A stretch of DNA of 36,415 nucleotides from Enterospora canceri (Eukaryota; Microsporidia; Enterocytozoonidae). Positions 1-8,870 of this stretch are shown piece by piece (positions within the stretch are counted from its first letter, which is position 1; each line of letters starts with the position of its first letter). The DNA lies in NCBI GenBank assembly GCA_002087915.1, contig LWDP01000027.1, forward strand, positions 1 through 36,415, in the 5' to 3' direction. A program made the position numbers and the translations under genes. Below the pieces are notes generated by a model. The model ran no database searches. It saw nothing but the letters and a program-made list of their open reading frames with translations, and was not told the origin of the DNA.

Positions 1-2664
1 ATCAGTGAAATCAGGTGAGTCACCGCCGAGATCAATTTGGTGGGCAACCAGGTGGAGCGTAGATCGGAAACAGGCGGCTGCTTCAGAGAGACGGCCATCT
101 GTGGTCAGTTGCATGGCCAGGGCGTAGGCAGAGGCGACCAGATCCACGTCATCGGCTGCCACTGATTCCGTGGTGTGGGCAGTGGTTGAATTTGATGGGC
201 TCAGGGTCTCCTGCAGCTGCATCACAAACTGAGCAATTTCAGGCTGCTTTGATTCAAGGGCTCTTTTGGAATAAATTGGTTGGGATGGATCAGAGTCATT
301 GACGGTGGCCATCACTGACGTGGCTGGCTCAGAGATGCGCGATTTATCGGAATATTTGGATTTGTGGCTTTGAGACTCACTGGAACTGAATGCATTGTGT
401 TGATCAAGGGTGATTTGAGACAGTTTGGATTTGAGTGCATTTTTATCAGGTGATTTGGTCAATTTGGATGAGTCGCTATCTGCCTTAGGCTGTTTTTCAG
501 TTTCGATCATTTTAGGCTGTTTTTCAGTTTCAATCATTTTAGGCTGTTTTTCAGGTTCAATCATTTTAGGCTGTTTTTCAGTTTCGGTCTTCTTTTCCTT
601 CCTTTTTAGTGGCCTATCTTCTGCATTTCTGGTTACAATTTCAATCAGCTCCAAATAGACGTCTTCCTCAAAGAGATTCCTCTTGGAACGGAGCTTATTG
701 AACTGGCCAGAGAAGACAAGAAAGTGGAACAGGCCACTTTCATCGCCAGAGAGACACTCTTCAGCAATGTGATAGGCATCTGAGTCATTTTCAGAGACAA
801 TTCTATCAGCAAGGACACTCTTCTTGTGACTGAGGCCATGTGAGTTGATCAGAGAGAGACACTCGTCGTAACGAGACTCAGAGAGAAAGAGATCAAAGCG
901 ACGCGTTGGCTCCTTGATGAATGGAATGGCAACAGCACCCTGGTTTCGGCTGATCAGGTACTCGAGGGGTGAGAGACCCGGAAGCTGTTCAGACTGAATT
1001 GTTTCAAGGACGCCTTGTTGCTCTCGAACAGCGCGGCGGAACTTGATTTCGCCTGTGACGAGCTCAATTCGGGAGACCGCGTTGTTGAGGTCGACGAGCC
1101 ACAGGAAGTCGGGGCCAGTTGAGAGGATCTTCGCGTAGGCCGAGGCAGAGCAGAGGTGGCCAGCACCCTCGTAAAAGTACGAAATGAGCTTAGTGGTCGC
1201 GTAGACGAAAACCAGCTCAGATCCGAAGCAGAGCGAGGATGCGTCCACGATCTCGACGTCCGTGGAGAGGGCGAAGCGCGTCTCGAGGCTTCCAAGGTCG
1301 ATGGCGCGGATGGCTCTCTCTCCAACGCAAACAAGCGTATTCTGCATAAATACAACCTTGTTAACCTTAAATAGCAGACAAACAAAATTGTCGAATTTGT
1401 TCGTGTAGAGCTTCTTTCCGTCTTTGGACACACAGACGTAGACGTCGTCCTTGGATGCGAGGAAGACGACTTCCTCGTCGAAGACTCTCACTTTCTCGTC
1501 TCCCCTGAACAGGACACACTCGCGTATCTTATACAGCTCATCCTGTACAAAATATGCATATCCTGTCTCAGCAGAGACCTTGTTCCCCGTAGCCATGTCA
1601 AACACGTCGTAACAGCCGTCGTACTGCAACAGCGCCCTCTCTCCGGAGATGCTGAAGTTGTCTACGAGTCTCAGACCCCTCAAAACAAATTCAGCCTCTC
1701 CCTTAACAACCTTAAATAGTTTGTTATTCATGCAATAATAGCTTACGCCGTTAAACACCCCTGCTACCATTTTGGGCCTGTTTGTGTAGACAACAAGCCC
1801 TGTATCGCAGCCAGCTGCCAAATAGTCGTCTTTGGCTGCCACACACCAGAATCTGCCTGTTCCTGTGATACTGTAATTCTCCTTTGAGTTTATACACAAC
1901 TTACAGTCTTCTCCTGTTGAATAGAGCACCTCGTCGTATTTCAATAGCCCAGTCACATTCGATTCGTGTGAATAAATCGACCTGTGATACTCCAACACCT
2001 CGTTCCTGTATTTCCACTCCTTGATCTCCCTGTCGTCTGATCCTGAGAATATCGAGTTCTCACTGACGTAAATGCAGTTCACTCCCCTGTCATGCGCCTC
2101 TACTGATTGATACTGAATCAAAGTGGGCGTCAATACGCTCTTCTTCTGCTCAAAGAGCTTCTCGCAGTTCCATAGCCCAAGTGTGTGATCCAATGAGCCA
2201 GTTATGATGTGAGTTGAGTCGAGGAAGGCAGCAGCCATCACGTAGTGGTGGTGGCCGACTGAGGAGCAAAGCAGCTCGCCCGTGTAGAAGTTCCAGACTT
2301 TGATTGTGCAGTCATCCGACCCAGACAGAATCCAAGGCTGAGTTGGGTGAAAATCGAGGGCCCTGACGTAGTCGACGTGTCCCTTGAGCCGTACGGTGAC
2401 TGCCTTCTTGTTGTAGTCCCAGATTCTGATCTCCTTGTCGTCTCCAGCAGTCGCAAAGATGCTTCCACTTGGATGCATCTTCACTGCCCTAATTGAGCCA
2501 GCGTGCTCGTTGAGTCCCTGTTCCGTGCCATAGAGGTAGTTGTGGATGTAGAGTGTCCCACAGTGGTTCCCTGCTACGAGTGTTGGTGCCGTAGGGTGGA
2601 AATCAACTGCCTTGACTCGTGTGGATTCCTTCTTGTTTGAAATTCTCAAATGTTTGCTGAGCAT
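1..2664 (-). CDS. RET1: Coatomer alpha subunit (alpha-COP), C-terminus missing at left edge
   Basis: Alpha-COP is a large subunit of the COPI coat that recycles cargo from Golgi to ER. The frame is open for 888 codons from ATG 2664 to base 1, so the C-terminal part lies outside the window. WD40 repeats fill about residues 10-290, with clear GH...SGSDDCTIKVWN and AGDDKEIRIWD blades. The HDRGVN and DDREIKEWK segments and the later GRFWC segment fit alpha-COP better than beta'-COP. A beta-propeller/solenoid region follows to about residue 690, then a charged low-complexity spacer with a 9-residue tandem repeat, then a helical region. A CCCC lies 3 nt before the ATG. It is divergent from the GDPD gene, with 107 bp between the starts. 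Identification is firm; the spacer is unusual for the family. Confidence 0.88.
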   Translation of the reverse strand, partial: MLSKHLRISNKKESTRVKAVDFHPTAPTLVAGNHCGTLYIHNYLYGTEQGLNEHAGSIRAVKMHPSGSIFATAGDDKEIRIWDYNKKAVTVRLKGHVDYVRALDFHPTQPWILSGSDDCTIKVWNFYTGELLCSSVGHHHYVMAAAFLDSTHIITGSLDHTLGLWNCEKLFEQKKSVLTPTLIQYQSVEAHDRGVNCIYVSENSIFSGSDDREIKEWKYRNEVLEYHRSIYSHESNVTGLLKYDEVLYSTGEDCKLCINSKENYSITGTGRFWCVAAKDDYLAAGCDTGLVVYTNRPKMVAGVFNGVSYYCMNNKLFKVVKGEAEFVLRGLRLVDNFSISGERALLQYDGCYDVFDMATGNKVSAETGYAYFVQDELYKIRECVLFRGDEKVRVFDEEVVFLASKDDVYVCVSKDGKKLYTNKFDNFVCLLFKVNKVVFMQNTLVCVGERAIRAIDLGSLETRFALSTDVEIVDASSLCFGSELVFVYATTKLISYFYEGAGHLCSASAYAKILSTGPDFLWLVDLNNAVSRIELVTGEIKFRRAVREQQGVLETIQSEQLPGLSPLEYLISRNQGAVAIPFIKEPTRRFDLFLSESRYDECLSLINSHGLSHKKSVLADRIVSENDSDAYHIAEECLSGDESGLFHFLVFSGQFNKLRSKRNLFEEDVYLELIEIVTRNAEDRPLKRKEKKTETEKQPKMIEPEKQPKMIETEKQPKMIETEKQPKADSDSSKLTKSPDKNALKSKLSQITLDQHNAFSSSESQSHKSKYSDKSRISEPATSVMATVNDSDPSQPIYSKRALESKQPEIAQFVMQLQETLSPSNSTTAHTTESVAADDVDLVASAYALAMQLTTDGRLSEAAACFRSTLHLVAHQIDLGGDSPDFTD
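485..592 (-). repeat. 27-bp tandem repeat inside alpha-COP
   Basis: Four head-to-tail 27-bp units start at 485, 512, 539 and 566 and are nearly identical. They encode a 9-residue unit, EKQPKMIET, with one T-to-P variant. The repeat is in frame and lies in a charged, probably disordered linker after the WD40 region. Confidence 0.9.
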
Positions 2665-2771
2665 ATTGGGGTGAAAATGGGAGAAGTGAAAAGTGCCCAG
2701 GTTTCTACCAGAAATCAATTTCCCTATGAATAAATTTGCTCCTAACAAACTGACTAAATTAGCCCATTTCA

Positions 2772-3452
2772 ATGATGAAAAACACAGTGGTTTCAGGAAG
2801 GAGAAAGGTGCTGATTGGCCATCGAGGAGCTGGATCAGACGAGTATCACGGCTTCAAGAAGCAGCTGAAGGAGAACACGGTCTCCTCCTTCAACTCGGTG
2901 ATCAAATATCAGGTTGATGCCGTTGAATTTGACATTCATTTTTATCCAAAAGAGGACGCACTAGTCGTCTCCCACGACCAAGTCGCATTCAGCAGTGCTC
3001 TTCTCACTCTTCAAGACGTCTTTGATCAGACAAATCAGCTCATTCAGTTCATTCAGTTCAATATTGAACTAAAGGAAAATGAGTCATTTTCAATGGATGA
3101 AAACAGGCGATTTGTTGAGAAGGTGCTTTCAGTTGCGTCAAACTACACCAGAAACTGCATCTTCAGCTCATTTGATCACAATTTGGTCGACTTATTGATC
3201 AGTTCTGGGGCCACAGCCTACTTCATCTTTGATTCACTGACTGATTTCAATAATTACGCCCTAAAATACAACAAAATTGTATTTGATTGCAAGTTATTTG
3301 ATCAGTTGAAGGAGAAATTGACTCATTTTGAGAGTGTCTTTCTCTATGGAAATGATACGAACGTATCCGAAAGGGCATTTGAGTATTTTAAGGTGGTTGA
3401 TGGGCTGATTGTCGATGACGTGGATGCCCTCCAAAGTGTGATCAATACTTGA
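2772..3452 (+). CDS. Glycerophosphodiester phosphodiesterase (GDPD) domain protein
   Basis: Enzymes of this family hydrolyse glycerophosphodiesters to glycerol-3-phosphate and an alcohol, or act on related lipids. The 226-residue protein is essentially one GDPD TIM-barrel domain. Visible family motifs are GHRGAG (His17, Arg18), ENTVSSF (Glu34), VEFDI (Glu52, Asp54) and VVSHD (His68), which together form the metal and catalytic site. No signal peptide or SPX domain is seen, so it is probably cytosolic. The start is ATG 2772, 7 nt after a CCC; a second ATG follows directly. Its stop is 1 bp from the stop of the convergent gene at 3454. Confidence 0.85.
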   Translation: MMKNTVVSGRRKVLIGHRGAGSDEYHGFKKQLKENTVSSFNSVIKYQVDAVEFDIHFYPKEDALVVSHDQVAFSSALLTLQDVFDQTNQLIQFIQFNIELKENESFSMDENRRFVEKVLSVASNYTRNCIFSSFDHNLVDLLISSGATAYFIFDSLTDFNNYALKYNKIVFDCKLFDQLKEKLTHFESVFLYGNDTNVSERAFEYFKVVDGLIVDDVDALQSVINT

Positions 3453-3453
3453 T

Positions 3454-4020
3454 TTATTCCAATAGCGTGAAAAGCACAATTGCTGCCACTGTTGATAGTC
3501 CAAGTGTTGTAACAGTTCCATTTGACTTTGATTTGCTTGAACTCTTTGTGCTGCTTTTTGACGTAGTTGATGTGGTTGATCCACCCGCAGTGCTTCCATT
3601 TTTACTGGTTTCAGCTCCATTTCCATTTTGACCTGTTTCTCCTGCTTCAGCCCCTTCTCCTGCTACGGCACTAACTACCCCTGCATTTGCGCCACATTCA
3701 GCTGCCCCAACAGTCGTCTCAGGTTGCACTGGTTCTTGGGCCATTCTGCCCTGCTCAGCCCTCACCTCGCTCCACTGGCTGCTCAAATCTGGTTGTGGTG
3801 CTTCCACTGCTCCTCCACTTCCCAGACTTCCAATTGGCATGAACTCACCCCATTTTCCTGTTTCAGCACACTTCTCCTGTACCATCATTCGATCTGGCCC
3901 ATCGACGTAGATCATCATCTGCTTGCATCCAACTGGAACAACCACCATGTCGCACTCTGACACCAGTGCTACGCAATGCTCCGTGGCTGCTACGACCTCG
4001 AAGAGACTAACGAAATGCAT
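3454..4020 (-). CDS. Small Ser/Thr/Gly-rich protein with hydrophobic C-terminal tail, possibly GPI-anchored
   Basis: I do not recognise a family. The 188-residue product has a mildly hydrophobic N-terminus, a few cysteines in the first 60 residues, and a low-complexity Gly/Ala/Glu then Ser/Thr/Lys-rich stretch (about residues 90-168). It ends in a short hydrophobic tail (GLSTVAAIVLFTLLE). A Ser/Thr-rich stalk plus a hydrophobic C-terminus is the usual layout of a GPI-anchored or tail-anchored surface protein, as found in spore-wall proteins. The N-terminal signal peptide is not convincing. The start is supported by CCC directly before ATG 4020. It could instead be a tail-anchored endomembrane protein. 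Confidence 0.65.
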   Translation of the reverse strand: MHFVSLFEVVAATEHCVALVSECDMVVVPVGCKQMMIYVDGPDRMMVQEKCAETGKWGEFMPIGSLGSGGAVEAPQPDLSSQWSEVRAEQGRMAQEPVQPETTVGAAECGANAGVVSAVAGEGAEAGETGQNGNGAETSKNGSTAGGSTTSTTSKSSTKSSSKSKSNGTVTTLGLSTVAAIVLFTLLE

Positions 4021-4175
4021 GGGCTCAATTCAAACTGGCTTTTTATTCAAAAAGAATCCATTGGCTGAAAGTGCTTCCAGAAATGGAATATTATGCATTA
4101 TGACGTCATAATCAAGGAGGGAAAGAGAGATCCAATGAAGAATCACTTGATTTATTTTGGTGTTGTTTGCCCCAA

Positions 4176-7166
4176 ATGAAGGAAGAAAGGGAGACCAAGG
4201 ACTCGTTCGTAGACGACACCGGCGAGAACAGGATGAAGATACGGCCACAGGACGTGCCAGACGGCGTGGCCGAGAGGAAGCCGAAGCGATTCAAGGGAAT
4301 TCCGTCTCTCAGGACAATCACAAACCCATTGGACCTGTCTCCTACGAATCCAATTCTGAGAATGCTGAAAGTGCCTGGAATAATATTCTGTAGCACCATA
4401 GGAGGGTATCTGGTTGGGAAGCTGGGGGCAAGGCCGTTCTACCTGGTGCTGATAGGCCACTGCATCTACGCGTTCTACAGGAGGCGAGTCAGCCAGTACC
4501 AGCTGAGCGTCGACACGATCATGGGCCAGGCCGAGCGCCTGAAGAGCATGGGCGAGCACGAGAGCGTCGAGTGGATGAACTACGTCGTCAGGCGCGCCTG
4601 GCTGAACGTGGAGGCGGCCGTGAGCTCCGAGATCCACTCGGCCGTGAACAAGGTGCTCAAGGCGAATTGCCCGAAGTTTCTGAAGAGCATAAAGCTAAGT
4701 GAAATTACACTTGGAACGGAGCCACCTGTGGTCGAGCGAGTGAAGTTCGTGGACGAGAGGGAGGACGTGGTGGTGCTGGAGGCGTCCGTTGCCTTCGTTC
4801 CGCTCCAGGACGAGGCGGTCTTCACGGAGCCACGAAGCCACTGGAACACGTGCATCCAGCTCAGCGTGGCCCTCAACAACCTGATTTCGCTGCCGATTCT
4901 GGTCAGAAACTTCACGTTCTCGGCCACGATGCACGTCGAGCTCTCGCTCCTGAAGAAGGCGCCCTTCGTCGACAAACTCAGGTTCCAGTTCACCGAGCTG
5001 CCCGTAATCGACTTCGTCTTCATTCCGCTGAAAATATGCGACTTCATGGACCTGCCTCTGCTGAGCAGCACGCTCAAGTCGACCGCAAACAGGCAGCTGA
5101 GTGCCATTCTCGTTGCGCCCCACTTCCTCGAGGTCGATTTGAGCAAGGTCGACAAATACGCCGGAAAGAGGATTGGCGTGATCTGCGTGAGACTGGAGAG
5201 CCTGCTTTCGGCGGACGATGGCATCAAATCGGTGACGCTGTCGATCGATGGCACCGTCTTTGGCGAGACAGAGAAACACGAAGGAAGAAACCCAAAATTC
5301 AACGAGGTGTTTTATGCACTGGTAAAGGACACGAACACGACCATTTCGCTACGACACCACCAGGAGGCTGACCAATTTGGGGTGATTCACCTTCGAAACC
5401 TGAACAAGCACAGCTACTCCGAGAACATCAACATGTGCAATGGTCACGGCCAGTCCCTGCTTGGAGCCACGACTCTTTTCTACCAGGCCACTGAGTCAAA
5501 GAAGGAAAGTGCCATTTTGAGCATAAAAGTCGTAGGCGTAGACAATTTGCATAAACGAGGAATGTCGAAGAAGCTGCTCTACAACACGTACGTCATCGTG
5601 AGGGTGGTGCAGCAGAGCACGAAGAGGACGATAGCGGAGTTCGAGACGAAGCGCATCTTCGCGTCTCGCAGCCCGCAGTTCAACGAGAAGTTCGAGCACT
5701 TTGTGAGGGACTTCGACCTCTACGACCTGGCGGTGAAGGTGGTCGACGACAAGGACGATTCGCAGATCGGAGACCTCTACGTCCCCCTCTCTGACATCCA
5801 CGACTGCTCCACTGGCACCAGCAGCCGATTCAGACTCAGAGGAGTTGAAAATGGGGAAATTCTCTTTGAATTTGGAATGGAATACATCGATATCCACGAC
5901 AGTAGAAACGTGTCACTAAAAAGTGAAGATGAATCAGAGGCGATCAACAGCGAAGTTGACGAGAGCAGGGCGTCGAGGAAGGGCGTGAATGGGATGAACA
6001 TGTCGACTGAGACAGAAATAAGCAGGCACCAAACAAGGGTGGAGGAGCCTGGGGCTCCTCCGCCACCTGATCCAACTGAATTCCACCCTTTGAAGCTGCC
6101 TGAACCAGTTGGCCTCGATCTCGGAATCTACAACCTGAAGAAGCAGTCGAAGAGGCTGATCGACTTCAAATACGCCGTACAAGTCACCTCGGTCTCGTTC
6201 AGCAGCCGTGGCTCCTTCTACTTCGTCTTCGAAACCAACTCGATGGTTCAGAAGACGCAGCAGTTCACCACAGTCATCGGCAGCAGAGTCAGCTCCCTTC
6301 TTCCAATCAGCAACGAGCGAGTCGTCCTCGTCCGCCTCTTCAAAATCACCGTCAACGGCGACTCGCTCATCGGAGAGGAGTTCGTCGACATCAGCGGCAG
6401 CTGCTTCGTCTGCGTATTCGACAGAACACGCGTTGAATTCGCCATTTCGAAGACGGCCCTCGTCAGAAACCACAACAAGAAGCACAGCACCAAATTCGTC
6501 CAAATTCGATTCAACTCCTTCGACAACCTGATCGAGTCGCTCCACTTTTACGACGGAAGAAGCCTCGTTTATGCCAGTGAAATTTTCAGGCGATTTCTGT
6601 TCAAAATGGAAGGGGGGACGAATCTGAGGGTGAAGCACCTGAAAACAGTCGAAATTGGAAAGACCGAAATGGAGAACGAGGAGGTCGACTTGGGCAACTT
6701 CAGGAGGAGCAGCGGCTCGTCGGAGCTGCTGGCGCACGCCGACCTGGTCACAGTGGGCTGCGACGTCCCATTCGTGAAGGACATGCTCAGAGGCGTCCTT
6801 GAAATCCACGTCATCAACGCAACAGGGGTGGAGCCGCCTTCTTCGGCCACCGCAAACCCGTTCGTGGTCGTCTACGTCAACAAAGAGAGCGTATTCAAAA
6901 CAGCGGTGAAGAGGGGGACAAGGAGCCCGGAATTCAACGAGTCCGTTGACGTGGAGGTCGTGAAGGAGATCGACAGACTTGGACTGACCATTTATGAGCA
7001 TAACAGAATTGCAGCAAATGAGATACTGACATTCTGCGAGTTTCCACTCTACAACCTGGTTCCAGGCTACAGCAAGCACGAATTGGCAATGAAGGACGCC
7101 CACAGTGGAGCAGAGACCAAGACAGTTCTAACTGTCCTATTCAACTACAAAAGAAGTAGAAAATGA
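4176..7166 (+). CDS. TCB: Tricalbin / extended synaptotagmin-like membrane tether
   Basis: Tricalbins tether the ER to the plasma membrane and move lipids between them. The 996-residue protein has the family order: a basic cytosolic N-terminus, a hydrophobic hairpin at about residues 64-101, an SMP lipid-binding domain at about 125-325 beginning EHESVEWMNYVV, then C2 domains at about 330-430, 446-570 and 872-985. The C2 domains carry the expected NPKFNE, SPQFNE and SPEFNE strands. The region between the second and third C2 (about 600-860) may hold a further diverged C2. The first ATG in frame is 4176, 2 nt after CCCC; the longer open frame upstream uses TTG and is not a plausible start. One copy replaces the three of yeast. 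Confidence 0.88.
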   Translation: MKEERETKDSFVDDTGENRMKIRPQDVPDGVAERKPKRFKGIPSLRTITNPLDLSPTNPILRMLKVPGIIFCSTIGGYLVGKLGARPFYLVLIGHCIYAFYRRRVSQYQLSVDTIMGQAERLKSMGEHESVEWMNYVVRRAWLNVEAAVSSEIHSAVNKVLKANCPKFLKSIKLSEITLGTEPPVVERVKFVDEREDVVVLEASVAFVPLQDEAVFTEPRSHWNTCIQLSVALNNLISLPILVRNFTFSATMHVELSLLKKAPFVDKLRFQFTELPVIDFVFIPLKICDFMDLPLLSSTLKSTANRQLSAILVAPHFLEVDLSKVDKYAGKRIGVICVRLESLLSADDGIKSVTLSIDGTVFGETEKHEGRNPKFNEVFYALVKDTNTTISLRHHQEADQFGVIHLRNLNKHSYSENINMCNGHGQSLLGATTLFYQATESKKESAILSIKVVGVDNLHKRGMSKKLLYNTYVIVRVVQQSTKRTIAEFETKRIFASRSPQFNEKFEHFVRDFDLYDLAVKVVDDKDDSQIGDLYVPLSDIHDCSTGTSSRFRLRGVENGEILFEFGMEYIDIHDSRNVSLKSEDESEAINSEVDESRASRKGVNGMNMSTETEISRHQTRVEEPGAPPPPDPTEFHPLKLPEPVGLDLGIYNLKKQSKRLIDFKYAVQVTSVSFSSRGSFYFVFETNSMVQKTQQFTTVIGSRVSSLLPISNERVVLVRLFKITVNGDSLIGEEFVDISGSCFVCVFDRTRVEFAISKTALVRNHNKKHSTKFVQIRFNSFDNLIESLHFYDGRSLVYASEIFRRFLFKMEGGTNLRVKHLKTVEIGKTEMENEEVDLGNFRRSSGSSELLAHADLVTVGCDVPFVKDMLRGVLEIHVINATGVEPPSSATANPFVVVYVNKESVFKTAVKRGTRSPEFNESVDVEVVKEIDRLGLTIYEHNRIAANEILTFCEFPLYNLVPGYSKHELAMKDAHSGAETKTVLTVLFNYKRSRK

Positions 7167-7355
7167 AGAATGATAATATCTCATATTACGCCTAGTTGCA
7201 ATAACAGGGGTTAAAGAAACTGCCTATACGGTCAATTTGATAGGTTTGACACCATCATTTATCAAAGTGGTGAAGAAGTCAGCAAAATGAGTTAAGCATA
7301 AATTAGCTTATTGATTTATGCATTTACAAATAAAAAATCAGTTCATTACCCCTTA

Positions 7356-8870
7356 ATGAGCACAGTTGAAGACGAGCCAACCAGAGAGCAGAAGACGAGA
7401 GAGGCCATGATTGAGCTCACCAGCAAGTTAGTGACAGACGAGACCGCACGAAACGAGTCCCACGGCCCTGAGACAGTGGCTGAGTCCCAGGAACCTGAGA
7501 CAGTTTATTCGCCTGAAAACAAGGTTGACCAACTCAGGTCGAAGTTGGCCAACAACTCCTTCACATTCGGAAACATCGAGGTGAAGAACAACCAGATCAA
7601 AATAGGCGACACCGAGCTGGCCGAGGATGCGATGATCGAGCCAAATGCGTTCAGGCCAGTCAGTGGCGAGGAGATGGACCACAAGATGGCCATGTCGCAG
7701 ACGTACAGGTTTCTGAGCAAGTGCGCCTCTGCGCAGGAATGGGTGAACTCGTTTGTTCCCTGCCCAGACATTGCGACATTTTTCAGCGAGCTGCCCAGGG
7801 GATTCCACCTGGCCAAGATCGCCAGTCTCTGTGGATTCAACAAGACCGTCCACGGCCTGGAGAAGGCCGCCTACTACGAGGTGATCAACATCTCGACGTT
7901 CCTTGAGTTCTGCCGGAAGATCCGCGTCAAGGAGTGCTACCTGTTTGAGACGAACGACCTGAGGGAGAGCAAGAACATGCAGAAGGTGGTCTACTGCCTG
8001 CACGCAGTGGCCAGGAAGCTGCAGAGGATCGGACACGGCCAAGGAATTCAGCATCTGAAGAAGTCATTCACGAAGGAGGAGATCGATCTCGTTGATGATG
8101 AGAACGTAGGGGTCTTTGAAGAGCACCTCTACGATCAGCTGGAAAATGATTCAAATTCAAGTGAAGAAATAGAAGGGGATGTGGTAGAGGAATTAGTAGA
8201 AGAAAAGGAAGAGCAATTACTAGAGGAAGAAGAGCAATTACTAGTAGAAAAGGAAGAAGTGGTAGAAAAAGACCAATTATTAGTAGAAGAACAACTACTA
8301 GAGGAAGTTGATAACAACATCAATAACAACCTTGCTGTTGACCTACAAAACAGTCATCCTACACCAGAACAAGTCCATGCCCTCGATTCATTCGTGAAGA
8401 CACTTTCATTCACAGACGCATTCAAGAACATCCTCTACAACGAGAAGATCAAACTGATTTCACTGAAGAAGTTCATCTTTCTGATGCCACAAGACAAGCC
8501 AGAATACATTGGAACAGACATCATTGATCAGTTTAGGAGGAACTACGCCATGAAGGAGCAGATTGATGAGACGTACAGAAGCGTGAGACTGCTTCTTGAG
8601 AACCAGGCTGAAATGAGGGGACTCAGAAGAAGCAGGCCAAGGCCAAAGAGCGACTTCGGCCCATTCAAGCAGGTGCTGTACAACTTCATGGTCGACCATG
8701 CGATGGTAAGCGACCTGATTCTGCAGAACGAGGCCATTCCACTTGAGCACGTCTACAACGACACGATCGTAGGAGACTACCATTTCAGCAAGGTGCTCCT
8801 GCGAATCAAAGAGAACGAAACGCAGCAGAGATCTCCCGCCTCTACCACAGCCAGCCACTTCCGTCCCTGA
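7356..8870 (+). CDS. IQGAP/Rng2-like protein, N-terminal part (CH domain), ends at an apparent frameshift
   Basis: IQGAP proteins link Rho-family GTPases, calmodulin and actin, and in fungi scaffold the cytokinetic ring. A calponin-homology domain covers about residues 120-228. Its LFETNDLRESKNMQKVVYC segment is typical of IQGAP-type CH domains, and IHAL is replaced by LHAV. A Glu/Leu-rich acidic repeat (about 277-318) follows, then a helical region leading into the GAP-like domain (QNEAIPLEHVYNDTIV). No IQ motif is visible. The frame stops at 8870, but coding character continues without pause in another frame from about 8822. I therefore read 7356-10522 as one gene with a single-base deletion near 8810-8825. 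The start ATG lies 3 nt after CCCC; the 15 codons upstream are not used. Confidence 0.72.
   Translation: MSTVEDEPTREQKTREAMIELTSKLVTDETARNESHGPETVAESQEPETVYSPENKVDQLRSKLANNSFTFGNIEVKNNQIKIGDTELAEDAMIEPNAFRPVSGEEMDHKMAMSQTYRFLSKCASAQEWVNSFVPCPDIATFFSELPRGFHLAKIASLCGFNKTVHGLEKAAYYEVINISTFLEFCRKIRVKECYLFETNDLRESKNMQKVVYCLHAVARKLQRIGHGQGIQHLKKSFTKEEIDLVDDENVGVFEEHLYDQLENDSNSSEEIEGDVVEELVEEKEEQLLEEEEQLLVEKEEVVEKDQLLVEEQLLEEVDNNINNNLAVDLQNSHPTPEQVHALDSFVKTLSFTDAFKNILYNEKIKLISLKKFIFLMPQDKPEYIGTDIIDQFRRNYAMKEQIDETYRSVRLLLENQAEMRGLRRSRPRPKSDFGPFKQVLYNFMVDHAMVSDLILQNEAIPLEHVYNDTIVGDYHFSKVLLRIKENETQQRSPASTTASHFRP

Noticed and set aside
954..1433. 159-codon open frame on the minus strand
   Set aside because: Shadow frame of alpha-COP, which is open and coding in the adjacent minus frame.
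5934..7103. Long minus-strand open frame opposite tricalbin
   Set aside because: Shadow of the GC-rich third positions of the tricalbin gene; composition is unlike a protein and there is no start signal.
7167..7355. Small RNA gene between tricalbin and the IQGAP-like gene
   Set aside because: AT-rich with short palindromes, but no Pol III boxes, snRNA motifs or stable fold that I can support.
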